This document shows positions 7,896 to 16,120 of a DNA stretch of 61,988 bases, one piece after another. The translations under genes were made by a program, and so were the position numbers. Origin of the DNA: JANRKN01 sp033763435. Its GTDB lineage: Bacteria; Planctomycetota; Phycisphaerae; Phycisphaerales; UBA1924. The stretch spans positions 1-61,988 of the forward strand of contig JANRKN010000041.1 of assembly GCA_033763435.1 (NCBI GenBank). The letters run 5' to 3'. The first letter of the stretch is position 1. Every line of letters starts with the position of its first letter. Below the pieces are notes generated by a model. It searched no databases. It was given only the letters and a program-made list of their open reading frames with translations, and had not been told where the DNA came from.

Positions 7896-9305
7896 ATGCC
7901 CAAGCCCAAAGAACGCAGTTCGATCAATGTTCAGTCTGAGCGCGTGGTGCTCGCGGCCGTGCGGCTGCCCGATTCACGGTACGACCGCACGAACCCGTTC
8001 GGCGAGCTTCGGTCGCTGGCCGAGCAGGCCGGGTCGATCGTGGTGGGGGAGCTGACGCAGAACCTGGACCGTCCGGTGGCGGGGACGTTCATGGGGAGCG
8101 GGAAGATCCACGAGCTCAAGGCGCTGGCCGAGGAGCTGCGCGCGGACGCGGTGATCTTCGACCATGACCTCTCGCCCAAGCAGATCGCGAACATCGAGGA
8201 AGTGGTGGGGAAGAAGGTGATCGACCGGAGCGAGCTGATCCTGGACATCTTCGCGGGGCGAGCGAGCACGCACGAGGCCAAGCTGCAGGTCGAGCTCGCG
8301 CAGCTCGAGTACACGTACCCCCGGCTGCGCGCGATGTGGGACCACCTCGAGCGCATCGTGGGCGTGGGCGGGATCGGCGGCGTTGGAACGCGCGGGCCGG
8401 GCGAGCAGCAGCTGGAAATCGACCGGCGACTCGTGCAGGCCCGGCGCGATGATCTGACCGCGCAGTTGCGCGAGATTCAGGCGCGCAAGCGCCGCGAGGT
8501 GTTCGCGCGCCGGCAGGAGCACTTCACCGTCGGGCTGGTGGGGTACACCAACGCGGGCAAGTCGACGCTGTTCAACGCGCTGACCGCGGGCGGGGCGTAC
8601 GCGGACGACCGGCTGTTTGCCACGCTCATGACGCGCACGCGCGAGTGGGTGATCGACGGCGCGATGAAGGTCATGCTGTCGGACACCGTCGGGTTCGTGC
8701 GGGAATTGCCCCACAATCTGATCGCGAGCTTCAAGGCGACGCTCGAAGAGGCGACGCACGCGGACGTGCTGCTGATCGTGCTCGACGTCTCGGACCCCGC
8801 GGCGGACATGCAGTTCCGGACGGTCAACGACACGCTCGACGAGCTGTTCAAGGAGGTCGCCAGCTCGCGTTACGACGAGGACAAGGGCTGGAAGCCCCCC
8901 GAGCGCGTGCTGCTGCTGAACAAGGCGGACCGGCTGAAGGACAACTCAGAGCTGCTGGTGTGGCAGCAGAAGGTGCCGGGGTCGATTCCAGTGTGCGCGC
9001 TGATGCCGGCGAGCGGGCGCGTGGAGGACATGCTCGGGCGCGGGGCGGTGGTCGAGCGCGTGAAGGCGCTGATGCAGGGCGAGGTGAAGGAGCTGGTGAT
9101 CACGGTGCCGCTGAGCCAGGGGCGGGCGATTCACTTCCTGGAGACGCACTCGAAGGTGATCGATCGGCAGTACGAGGGGCAGGAAGTGGCGATCCGGACG
9201 CTGATCGGCGCGAAGCAGGCCGAGCGATTGAAGGCGTCGGGGGCGAAGGTGCGGATCGCGGGCGAGAAGCCTGCGGTGAGGCGCGGGTGGAGCGTCGAGC
9301 GGTAG
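7896..9305 (+). CDS. hflX: Ribosome-associated GTPase HflX
   Basis: A 469-residue GTPase that binds and splits stalled or hibernating 70S ribosomes. The N-terminal HflX-specific domain is followed by GIGGVGTRGPGEQQLE (about 159-174) and then the G domain: P-loop GYTNAGKST at 216-224, switch II DTVGFVRELP near 266 and NKAD near 352. A C-terminal domain of about 80 residues follows. The open frame extends 44 codons upstream, but that part is low-complexity, so the ATG at 7896 (MPKPKERSS) is preferred. It diverges from the protease operon with a 149-bp gap. Confidence 0.95.
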   Translation: MPKPKERSSINVQSERVVLAAVRLPDSRYDRTNPFGELRSLAEQAGSIVVGELTQNLDRPVAGTFMGSGKIHELKALAEELRADAVIFDHDLSPKQIANIEEVVGKKVIDRSELILDIFAGRASTHEAKLQVELAQLEYTYPRLRAMWDHLERIVGVGGIGGVGTRGPGEQQLEIDRRLVQARRDDLTAQLREIQARKRREVFARRQEHFTVGLVGYTNAGKSTLFNALTAGGAYADDRLFATLMTRTREWVIDGAMKVMLSDTVGFVRELPHNLIASFKATLEEATHADVLLIVLDVSDPAADMQFRTVNDTLDELFKEVASSRYDEDKGWKPPERVLLLNKADRLKDNSELLVWQQKVPGSIPVCALMPASGRVEDMLGRGAVVERVKALMQGEVKELVITVPLSQGRAIHFLETHSKVIDRQYEGQEVAIRTLIGAKQAERLKASGAKVRIAGEKPAVRRGWSVER

Positions 9306-9352
9306 AGCAGGGCTTTCGTCAAGCACAGGCTCCGCCCGTGTGCGCGCGAGAA

Positions 9353-9424
9353 AGCCACCTCGGGGATTTGAACCCCGGACCTATGCTTTACGAAAGCATC
9401 GCTCTACCGCTGAGCTAAGGTGGC
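9353..9424 (-). tRNA. tRNA-Thr (anticodon CGT)
   Basis: Read leftward, a 7-bp acceptor stem (GCCACCT with AGGTGGC), a D arm GCTC/GAGC, a 5-bp anticodon stem ATGCT/AGCAT around the loop TTCGTAA, a variable loop AGGTC and a T arm CGGGG-TTCAAAT-CCCCG are all perfectly paired. The anticodon CGT reads ACG threonine codons, which are abundant in this genome. CCA is not encoded and the discriminator is T. Confidence 0.95.
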
Positions 9425-9686
9425 AAGGCGGAAGTTGCTGGAAAACAAGCACTTCCGTGATGTTCGAGCCAGTGTCCCGCGCCGGGCATCGCCCAGCGGG
9501 AGCGGATGGTAGGCCCCCAGCGACTCGATTTCGAGCAAGTTCATCGGCCCGAACGGGTCAGCGGTGAACACGTGAACCGGTGAAAACGTGAGGTGCTTTC
9601 CCCAAGTCCGAGCGCTTCCGGAGCGCTTTGGCGGCTTTCGGTACGATCGCCGATTGGAGCGGGGAACGCTGGACAAGGAGCGATCG
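9425..9686. other. Intergenic region between tRNA-Thr and mscL
   Basis: No gene is seen in these 262 bases. They contain a direct repeat, GGTGAACACGTGA (9563-9575) and GGTGAAAACGTGA (9579-9591), 16 bp apart. A TACGAT hexamer at 9640-9645 could be the mscL -10 but has no good -35. AAGGAG at 9675-9680 is the mscL ribosome-binding site. Confidence 0.5.
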
Positions 9687-10133
9687 ATGGGTTTTCTGAA
9701 AGAGTTCCGGGACTTTGCGCTCAAGGGCAACGTGCTTGATCTGGCCGTGGGCGTGATCATCGGCGGGGCGTTTGGCAACATCGTCAACTCGATGATCAAG
9801 GACGTAATCATGCCCGTGGTGGGCATCGCAGGTGAGGTCGATTTCACCAACCGGTTCATCCCGCTGGGCGCGAAGGTGAAGGAGGCGGTGACGGCCAACC
9901 CGAACATGAGCCTCGACGAGGCGCGGAAGCTGGGAAGCGTTCTGGCGTACGGGTCGTTTGTGACGGTGACGATCAACTTTGTGATCCTGGCGTTCTGCAT
10001 TTTCCTGGTGATCAAGGCGTTCAACGCGGCGCGGAAGCGGTTTGAGGCTGAGAAGCCCGCGCCGCCGCCGGCCGGGCCGAGCGAGGACGTGCTGCTGCTG
10101 CGGGAGATCCGCGACAGTCTGAAGGCGCGCTGA
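9687..10133 (+). CDS. mscL: Large-conductance mechanosensitive channel MscL
   Basis: A 148-residue inner-membrane channel that opens under membrane tension to release solutes during hypo-osmotic shock. It has the canonical N-terminal helix MGFLKEFRDFALKGN, TM1 VLDLAVGVIIGGAFG, the conserved periplasmic start, TM2 (about 94-116) and a cytoplasmic C-terminal helix after a Pro-rich linker. The start at 9687 is fixed by AAGGAG six bases upstream and by the family N-terminus; the open frame before it is not coding. The next gene, for a lipoprotein, begins 23 bp downstream. Confidence 0.96.
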   Translation: MGFLKEFRDFALKGNVLDLAVGVIIGGAFGNIVNSMIKDVIMPVVGIAGEVDFTNRFIPLGAKVKEAVTANPNMSLDEARKLGSVLAYGSFVTVTINFVILAFCIFLVIKAFNAARKRFEAEKPAPPPAGPSEDVLLLREIRDSLKAR

Positions 10134-10156
10134 GCCTGTCCGGTACACTCTCGGCT

Positions 10157-11164
10157 GTGCTGAGAGGAGTGTGTCCAACCCGCCCGCGGAGGCCGAAGCG
10201 TCGGCGCGCGGGCGTTTTTGTTGCGCACGCGGCGGCGCTGGGCGTGGGGGCGTTGCTGGTCGGGTGCGGGGGATCGGCGTCGGATGGCGCGCCGCGGGTG
10301 ACGCGTGAGGGGCTGGTCGGGCCCGGCGTGCCGGTGGCTTCGGCGGGGCTGGAGGTGGTGGTGGTGCGGGTGGAGGATCGGGACGGGGCGGTGGCGCGTG
10401 TGTTCGGGCCGTGGTGGGCGCGGGCGAGTGAGTCGACGGGGGTGGGCGCGGCGTCGGGGCCCTGGGGCGAGCTGGAGCGCGAGGTGTGGGCGGCCAACGG
10501 CGTGCGGCTGGTGCCGGTGCCGATCGCGGAGCTGGACCGCGTGGTGCGGCGGTTGCCGACGGTGGGGCCGGTGCAGCGGACGGCGCTGGGCGAGCTGCTG
10601 GACTGGACGGTGCTGTACAGCGCGGGGGCGCCGGGACGACTCGCGCTGCGCGCGGGCGCCGGGGAACAAGAGTCGGGCGATCTGGCGACGCGGGGCGGGG
10701 TGGTGCGGGTGCTTGCGCGCGCGTGGCGTGCGGTGGATGCGGAGCGGCCCGAGGGGCGGGTGCTGCAGGTGGAGCTTGTGCCGCAGCATGTTGGGGAAGT
10801 GGACGACGCGACGTTGCTGCGTCGACGGCTGGGCGTGGAGCCGACGCCCGGCGTGCTGGAGGAGGGGCTGATTCTGCGTCGGTTTGCGCTGAGCGGCGCG
10901 TGGCGCGCGGGGGAGGCGATGGCGGTCGCGCTGGTGCCCGAGGAGTCGGGTGTGGACTGGGCGCGGGTGGCGGAGGACGCGATGCGGATGGGCGCGGCAG
11001 GCGGGCGCGGGGCGGGCGAGACGAAGGGGCCTCAGGTGCCCAGCGCGCCGGACCTGGGGCGGACGCTCTTTGGTCCCGAGGAGCGGCTGATCGAGCGCGA
11101 GGGCGAGGAGCCCCGGCGGCGCTCGGTGCGGACGGTGGTGGTGCTGGTGCCGCGGGTGGAGTGA
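10157..11164 (+). CDS. Probable lipoprotein of unknown function
   Basis: A 335-residue protein. After an Arg-rich N-terminus (11-17), a hydrophobic stretch leads to the lipobox LVGC with Cys37, so it is probably lipidated and anchored in an envelope membrane. The remainder is very rich in Val, Gly, Arg and Glu, with no domain I recognise. The GTG at 10157 is the only start that includes the full signal sequence; no clear Shine-Dalgarno sequence precedes it. It follows mscL closely and precedes the HD-GYP gene on the same strand, so it may be co-transcribed, but no common function is evident. Confidence 0.65.
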   Translation: MLRGVCPTRPRRPKRRRAGVFVAHAAALGVGALLVGCGGSASDGAPRVTREGLVGPGVPVASAGLEVVVVRVEDRDGAVARVFGPWWARASESTGVGAASGPWGELEREVWAANGVRLVPVPIAELDRVVRRLPTVGPVQRTALGELLDWTVLYSAGAPGRLALRAGAGEQESGDLATRGGVVRVLARAWRAVDAERPEGRVLQVELVPQHVGEVDDATLLRRRLGVEPTPGVLEEGLILRRFALSGAWRAGEAMAVALVPEESGVDWARVAEDAMRMGAAGGRGAGETKGPQVPSAPDLGRTLFGPEERLIEREGEEPRRRSVRTVVVLVPRVE

Positions 11165-11291
11165 GTTGAGGCCGGGCGTGCGGTCCGTAGCGAGTGTGCG
11201 GGCGGTGGGCGCGTGGAAGTGCCCGTGATGAGGGCGGGGGGTGGTGCGGGCGGGGTCAGCGCGTGCCGATGTGTGGGGCGAGGGAGCGCTG

Positions 11292-12632
11292 ATGCTGAGA
11301 GTTTCGGTCAAGCAGGCCCGCGCGGGGATGGTGCTGGCGATGCCGGTGTTCGCGGCGGGCGATCACTGGGGCGCGGCGCAGGACGCGGCGTTGCTCAATT
11401 CGGGCGTGGAGCTCGATGAGCGGACGATCGATCGGCTGCGCGAGATGGGCGTGGGATCGGTGTGGGTGCGGTATCCGAGCTTGGAAGGGCTGGCGAAGTT
11501 CGCCGACGAGGGCGTGTTCCGGGCGTGCGCGCAGGTCGCCTCGGCGCTGTCGACGGCGCTGGACCCGGCGAGCGCGCGGGCGACGGCGCGGCTGGAGTTC
11601 GGCGCGTACAAGCGCGCGATCGGGTCGCTGCTGCGCAAGCTGCACAAGGCGCCTCACGCGGCGGTGTTCCTCGGGCAGATGAACGACGCGCGAACGCCCA
11701 TGGCGCGCCACGCGGGCAATGTGTGCCTGCTCAGCGTGCTGATGGGTCTCAAGCTGGATTTCTACCTGATCCGCGAGCGGCCCAAGGTCGCGGCGCACAC
11801 GGCGATGGACGTGTCGAACCTGGGCCTGGCGGCGATGCTGCACGACGCGGGGATTCTGCGCCTTGAGGACCACGTGCTCGAACGCCAGCGCGCGCGCGTC
11901 GACGGGCCCGATGAGGATGACCCGGACTGGCGCGAGCACGTGCGGCTCGGGTACGAGCTGCTGCGGGGCGAGATCGAGCCCTCGGCGGCGGCGGCGGTGC
12001 TGCAGCATCATCAGCGCGTGGACGGGAGCGGATATCCGCAGACCGTGCCGGCGTCGGCGACCAATCCCGCGCGGGGGATGCTGGGCAACGAGATCCATGT
12101 GTTCGCGCGGATCATCGCGGCGGCGGACGTGTTCGATCGGCTGCGGCATGGGGCGCGGGCGGAGATCGATGCGGGGCCGGGCGAGCTGCGGGTGGTGAGG
12201 CCGGCGGTCGCGGCGTGCAAGCGGATGCTGGAGGGGGCCGAGGCGGCGGGGCTGGACCCGATCGTGGTGCGTGGGTTGATCGCCGCGGCGCCTCCGTTCG
12301 GGCCCGGGACGCTGGTGAGGCTGAGCGACGGGCGCGAGGCGGCGGTGTGCGATTGGGACCTGAAGGATCCGTGCCGGCCTGTGGTGCAGATCGTGCCGGA
12401 CCTTGAGCGCGGGGCGCGGGCGCTGAAGACGCCGCGGCCTGAGCGGGTGGACCTGCGGGATCGGCGCGATGTGACGATCATTGAGGCGGAGGGGTTTGAC
12501 GTGCGGGGCGAGCTGTTTGCGCCCAAGCGGCTTGGGGAGTTTGATCTGGACGCGATGAGCCGGGCGGCGATGAATGCCGCTGCGGAGAGCGCGGTGTCGC
12601 CGGAGATCCGGGCGATGCTTCGAGCTGGTTAG
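11292..12632 (+). CDS. HD-GYP domain protein (probable cyclic-di-GMP phosphodiesterase)
   Basis: A 446-residue cytoplasmic protein. An N-terminal region of about 130 residues (the DUF3391-like segment seen before many HD-GYP domains) is followed by the HD-GYP domain at about 135-300. HD is at 184-185 in LHDAG, and HHQRVDGSGYP at 239-249 matches the HHExxDGSGYP signature closely. The Lys that normally follows HDxG is Ile here, a small departure from the active-site consensus. A C-terminal segment of about 110 residues lacks a recognised output domain. AGGGAG five bases upstream fixes the ATG at 11292. Probable role: degrading cyclic-di-GMP. Confidence 0.85.
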   Translation: MLRVSVKQARAGMVLAMPVFAAGDHWGAAQDAALLNSGVELDERTIDRLREMGVGSVWVRYPSLEGLAKFADEGVFRACAQVASALSTALDPASARATARLEFGAYKRAIGSLLRKLHKAPHAAVFLGQMNDARTPMARHAGNVCLLSVLMGLKLDFYLIRERPKVAAHTAMDVSNLGLAAMLHDAGILRLEDHVLERQRARVDGPDEDDPDWREHVRLGYELLRGEIEPSAAAAVLQHHQRVDGSGYPQTVPASATNPARGMLGNEIHVFARIIAAADVFDRLRHGARAEIDAGPGELRVVRPAVAACKRMLEGAEAAGLDPIVVRGLIAAAPPFGPGTLVRLSDGREAAVCDWDLKDPCRPVVQIVPDLERGARALKTPRPERVDLRDRRDVTIIEAEGFDVRGELFAPKRLGEFDLDAMSRAAMNAAAESAVSPEIRAMLRAG

Positions 12633-12633
12633 C

Positions 12634-12743
12634 GCGAATCGCGAGTGGCGAGTGGCGAATCGGGTAAGGGAATCGGCAAGCGAGCTGCGCTGAATCGATC
12701 CCGACTCGCGATTCACGATTCACGACTCACGATCTGCGCTTCA
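12634..12743. repeat. Convergent-junction heptamer element, copy B
   Basis: This is the clearest copy. The left half (12634-12661) is four contiguous heptamers of type GCGAATC or GCGAGTG, starting one base after the HD-GYP stop codon. The right half (12703-12730) is four contiguous heptamers GACTCGC, GATTCAC, GATTCAC and GACTCAC. Two degenerate units (GATCTGC, GCTTCAC) then run into the polA stop codon itself. The halves are inverted relative to each other and separated by about 41 bases, so a transcript from either side could fold. Confidence 0.8.
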
Positions 12744-15700
12744 CTTCCCCTCAAACCAATCGCGCGCGATGTGGGCGTCGGCCTTGAGGGGCACGAGCAG
12801 CGGCGTGCGCTGATCGAGCGCGTGGATCATGCGGTCGGTGACAAGATCGCGGACGCGCGGCGCGTCGGCCTGGTCGCACTCGAGCACCAGTTCGTCGTGG
12901 ATCTGCAGCAGCATGAGCACGTTCGGGATCGCGGGGGGCGCGCCGAGGAGATTGCGCGCGGGGCTCAGCAGGCGGTGCAGGTCGATCATCGCGAGCTTGA
13001 TGAGGTCGGCGGCGGAGCCCTGGACGACGGAGTTGATCGCGGTGCGCTCGGCGAGCGCGCGTCGGGCGGGGGTGCTCGAGTCGATGTCGGGGATGGGCCG
13101 GCGCCGGCCGAGGATCGTTTCGACGAAGCCATGCTCGCGCGCGTGGTGGATGCACTCGGCGAGGAAGGTGCTGATGCCGGGGAATCGGCGCTTGTACTGA
13201 TCGATGATGACCGCGGCCTCGGAGTTTCCGATGTTGAGCCTGCGGGCGAGCCCGAAGGGTGTGATGCCGTAGACGATGCCGAAGTTGACCATCTTCGCGG
13301 CCGAGCGCTGCTCGCGCGTGACGCTGGCCAGGGGGACGTTGTTGATCTGCGCGGCGACCGCGGCGTGGATGTCCTGATCTTCGTGGAACGCGCGGATCAG
13401 CGCTTCGTCGCGCGAGAGGTGCGCGAGCAGGCGCAGCTCGATCTGCGAATAGTCGGCCGTGACGAGCAGGCGCCCGGGAGGCGCGACGAAGGCCCGGCGG
13501 ATCTCGCGCCCGACCTCGGTGCGGATCGGGATGTTCTGCAGGTTCGGGTCGGAGCTGCTCAGGCGCCCGGTGGCTGCGACGGTCTGATGGAACGAGGCGT
13601 GCACGCGGTGGGTCCGCGGGTGGATCGCGTCCTTGAGCGCGACGAGGTAGGTCGAGATGAGCTTGGTGAGCTGGCGGTAGTCGAGGATGAGCTGGGGGAG
13701 GGGCGTTGTGACTTCAGGATTCTCGGTGAGTTTTTCGAGGACCTCGGCGTCGGTCGAAGGGCCGGTTTTCAGGCGCTTGATGACGCGCAGGCCCAGGCCC
13801 GGCGCGGGGTCGGTGGGCGCATTGAAGAGGATCTCGCCGAGCTGCTTGGGCGAGTCGGGATCGAAGCGTCGGCCCGCGGCGCGGTCGGCCTCGGCGTCGA
13901 TCTTCGCGATTAGTTCGCGGACCTGCGCGAGCAATCGATCGCGCTGGCGGTCGAGCTCGGCGGGGTCGACGAGGATGCCGTTCCACTCGAGCTCCGCGAG
14001 CACGGCGACCAGCGGCATTTCCAGGCGCGTGAACAGGTCCGTCAGCTTCGACTCTTCGAGCAGAGGCGTGACCTTGAGCGCGAGTTCGAGCGCGAGCCGC
14101 GCATCGTCGGCGGCGTAGGGCGCGGCCTGCGCGACGGGCACCGTGTCGAAGGTGCGCTGGTGGGCGCCGGTGCCGATGAGCTCGGCGATGGATTGCTTTC
14201 CCCGGCCGAGCAGCGCCAGGGCGAGTGAGTCGAGTGAGTGTGAGGAGCGCGAGGGGTCGAGCAGGTAGGAGGCGACCATGGTGTCGCACGAGCCGGCGTG
14301 GTCGAGGCCTCGGAGGATGATGCCGGCGTTGCGGAGGACGAGCAGGTCGTACTTGAGGTTGTGGCCGCACTTGGCGCGCGCGGGGTCTTCAAGGAAGGGC
14401 CTGAGCGCGGCGAGCACGGCCTGCTCGTCGAGGTGGGTCGCGGGCTCGGGCGAGCGAATGGGCACATAGCCCGCGCGGAGGGTGGATTGGTGGTGGAAGG
14501 CGTAGCTGATGCCGCAGAGGAGCGCGGAGTGGGGCGAGAGTGAGGTGCTCTCGACGTCGATCGCGACCAGCGGCGCGCGGGAGAGATCGCGCGCGAGCGC
14601 GGCGAGCTGATCGGCGGTCGTGATGAGCTCGAAGGGCTGCGAAGGCGCGGCGGTTGATGGCGGCGCGGCAGAAACGGGCGCGTCGGGCACCTGCGAAAAC
14701 AGCGAACCGAAGCCGTCGTCGGTCTGCGACTTGCGCGCAGGCTTCGGGGTGCTCGCGCTTGTTGACGCGGGCGCGGCGGTTGCGGCGGAGGACGTGGGCG
14801 ATGAAGCGGGCGCGGGCGCTTCACTCGGCAGCTTCAGCAGGCTGCGGACTTCGTTCTGATAGCGGTTGAAGCCCAGGTCCTTGAGGATCGGCAGCAGCTT
14901 CTCGACGTGCAGGCGGTCGACGCGCGCGGCCTCGAGATCGAGCGAGATTGGCGTGTCGTCGCGCAGTGTCACGAGCTTGCGCGAGAGGTCGAGCAGCGGG
15001 ATCGAGGCGCGGACGTTCTCGCCGCGCTTGCCCTTGATCTCGGAGGCGCGGGCGATGATCGCGTCGAGCGTGCCGAACTCTTGAAGCATGGCCGCGGCGG
15101 TCTTCTCGCCCACGCCCGGCACACCCGGGACGTTGTCGGCGCTGTCGCCCATCAGCGCGAGCAGGTCGATGACTTGCGCCGGCGAAAGGCCCATCTCGGC
15201 GCGCAGCGTCGCGGCGGAGAAGGTCGTCTCGGTGTGCAGGTCCGCGAGCTGGACGCGCGCGGAAGCGGGCTCGGCGGGGTTCGCGGGTTCGTCGAGGAGC
15301 TGCTTGAGGTCTTTGTCTTTGGAGACGATGCGGATCGCGAGGTCGGGGTGCGAGCGTGAGAGCGTGCGGACGAGCGTGGCGATGACGTCGTCGGCCTCGA
15401 AGCCCTCGGCGCCGAGGATCGGGACGCCGATCTCGCGGAGCAGCGAGAGGCAGCGCTCGGCCTGCGGGCGCAGGTCTTCGGGCGGGGGCGGGCGGTGGGC
15501 TTTGTAGTCGGGGTAGAGGGTGGAGCGGAAGGTGCCGGTGTCACCTGAAACATCGAGCGCGACGGCGAGGTAGGTGGGCGTGCCGCCGGTGGATTGGAGG
15601 ACGGGCCCGTCGCCTCGGAGGAGTTTGAGGAGGAGGCCCACGAAGCCGAAGGTGAGGTTGGTGGGCTCGCGGGTGACCGGGCTGGTCATGGGCGTGCGGA

Positions 15701-15758
15701 TGGCGTGGTAGTGGCGGAAGAACTGCGCGTAGGCGTCGATGATGTAGAGGGTGGGCAT
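12741..15758 (-). CDS. polA: DNA polymerase I
   Basis: A 1005-residue repair and Okazaki-fragment polymerase with three domains. The 5'-3' exonuclease (1-300) shows SKDKDLKQLL and the helix-3-turn GDSADNVPGVPGVGEKTA. A Ser/Ala/Pro-rich linker (312-375) follows. The 3'-5' exonuclease (about 378-565) keeps all acidic residues: D401/E403, N467/D471 and Y548/D552, so proofreading should be active. In the C-terminal polymerase domain DYSQIELRLL, the O-helix segment AAKMVNFGIVYG and QIHDELVLEC are present. It is somewhat longer than E. coli PolI (928), mostly in the linker. It is the last of three leftward genes. Confidence 0.97.
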   Translation of the reverse strand: MPTLYIIDAYAQFFRHYHAIRTPMTSPVTREPTNLTFGFVGLLLKLLRGDGPVLQSTGGTPTYLAVALDVSGDTGTFRSTLYPDYKAHRPPPPEDLRPQAERCLSLLREIGVPILGAEGFEADDVIATLVRTLSRSHPDLAIRIVSKDKDLKQLLDEPANPAEPASARVQLADLHTETTFSAATLRAEMGLSPAQVIDLLALMGDSADNVPGVPGVGEKTAAAMLQEFGTLDAIIARASEIKGKRGENVRASIPLLDLSRKLVTLRDDTPISLDLEAARVDRLHVEKLLPILKDLGFNRYQNEVRSLLKLPSEAPAPASSPTSSAATAAPASTSASTPKPARKSQTDDGFGSLFSQVPDAPVSAAPPSTAAPSQPFELITTADQLAALARDLSRAPLVAIDVESTSLSPHSALLCGISYAFHHQSTLRAGYVPIRSPEPATHLDEQAVLAALRPFLEDPARAKCGHNLKYDLLVLRNAGIILRGLDHAGSCDTMVASYLLDPSRSSHSLDSLALALLGRGKQSIAELIGTGAHQRTFDTVPVAQAAPYAADDARLALELALKVTPLLEESKLTDLFTRLEMPLVAVLAELEWNGILVDPAELDRQRDRLLAQVRELIAKIDAEADRAAGRRFDPDSPKQLGEILFNAPTDPAPGLGLRVIKRLKTGPSTDAEVLEKLTENPEVTTPLPQLILDYRQLTKLISTYLVALKDAIHPRTHRVHASFHQTVAATGRLSSSDPNLQNIPIRTEVGREIRRAFVAPPGRLLVTADYSQIELRLLAHLSRDEALIRAFHEDQDIHAAVAAQINNVPLASVTREQRSAAKMVNFGIVYGITPFGLARRLNIGNSEAAVIIDQYKRRFPGISTFLAECIHHAREHGFVETILGRRRPIPDIDSSTPARRALAERTAINSVVQGSAADLIKLAMIDLHRLLSPARNLLGAPPAIPNVLMLLQIHDELVLECDQADAPRVRDLVTDRMIHALDQRTPLLVPLKADAHIARDWFEGK

Positions 15759-15802
15759 GTCAGGCGTCCGGCGGAGCGGCGGCGAGTCGGTCGCGTTCGT
15801 GC

Positions 15803-16096
15803 TTAGGCGACACGGCGGGCCTCCGCGAGCACCGCGTCGCGAGCGGCGGGCCGGAGCGTGTCGGGCGTGCCGAGGTCAACGCGCCGGCCGGTCAGCTCTT
15901 CGAGTCGGGCCTGGAGTCGGGCGAGTGTAAAGAGTGAGGCGGGCGCGGCAAACTCCGCGAGGAGATCGACGTCGCTGTCCTCGCGCGCCTGATCTCGGGC
16001 GAACGAGCCGAACAGGATCAGCGCGCTCACGCCGAAGCGCGAGCGAAGCTCGGGCAGCGCAGCGCGAAGCAGGGTGAGCAGTTCCGGGGTGCCCAT
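15803..16096 (-). CDS. Minimal nucleotidyltransferase (MNT-type)
   Basis: A 97-residue protein of the small nucleotidyltransferase group. ILFGSFARDQ contains the GS motif (30-31), and SDVDLL supplies D42 and D44, the metal ligands. Members usually form a toxin-antitoxin pair with a HEPN-domain partner, the MNT protein adding AMP to the toxin. No HEPN gene lies on either side: polA is 44 bp downstream and a sugar nucleotidyltransferase gene is 24 bp upstream. It could be an orphan antitoxin, or its partner may be elsewhere. The catalytic residues appear intact. Confidence 0.85.
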   Translation of the reverse strand: MGTPELLTLLRAALPELRSRFGVSALILFGSFARDQAREDSDVDLLAEFAAPASLFTLARLQARLEELTGRRVDLGTPDTLRPAARDAVLAEARRVA

Positions 16097-16120
16097 AGCA
16101 GGAGTGTACCGCGGATCGGC

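Noticed and set aside
12634..12743. Possible CRISPR array
   Set aside because: The repeats are heptamers with no unique spacers of regular length, arranged in inverted halves, and no cas gene is present.
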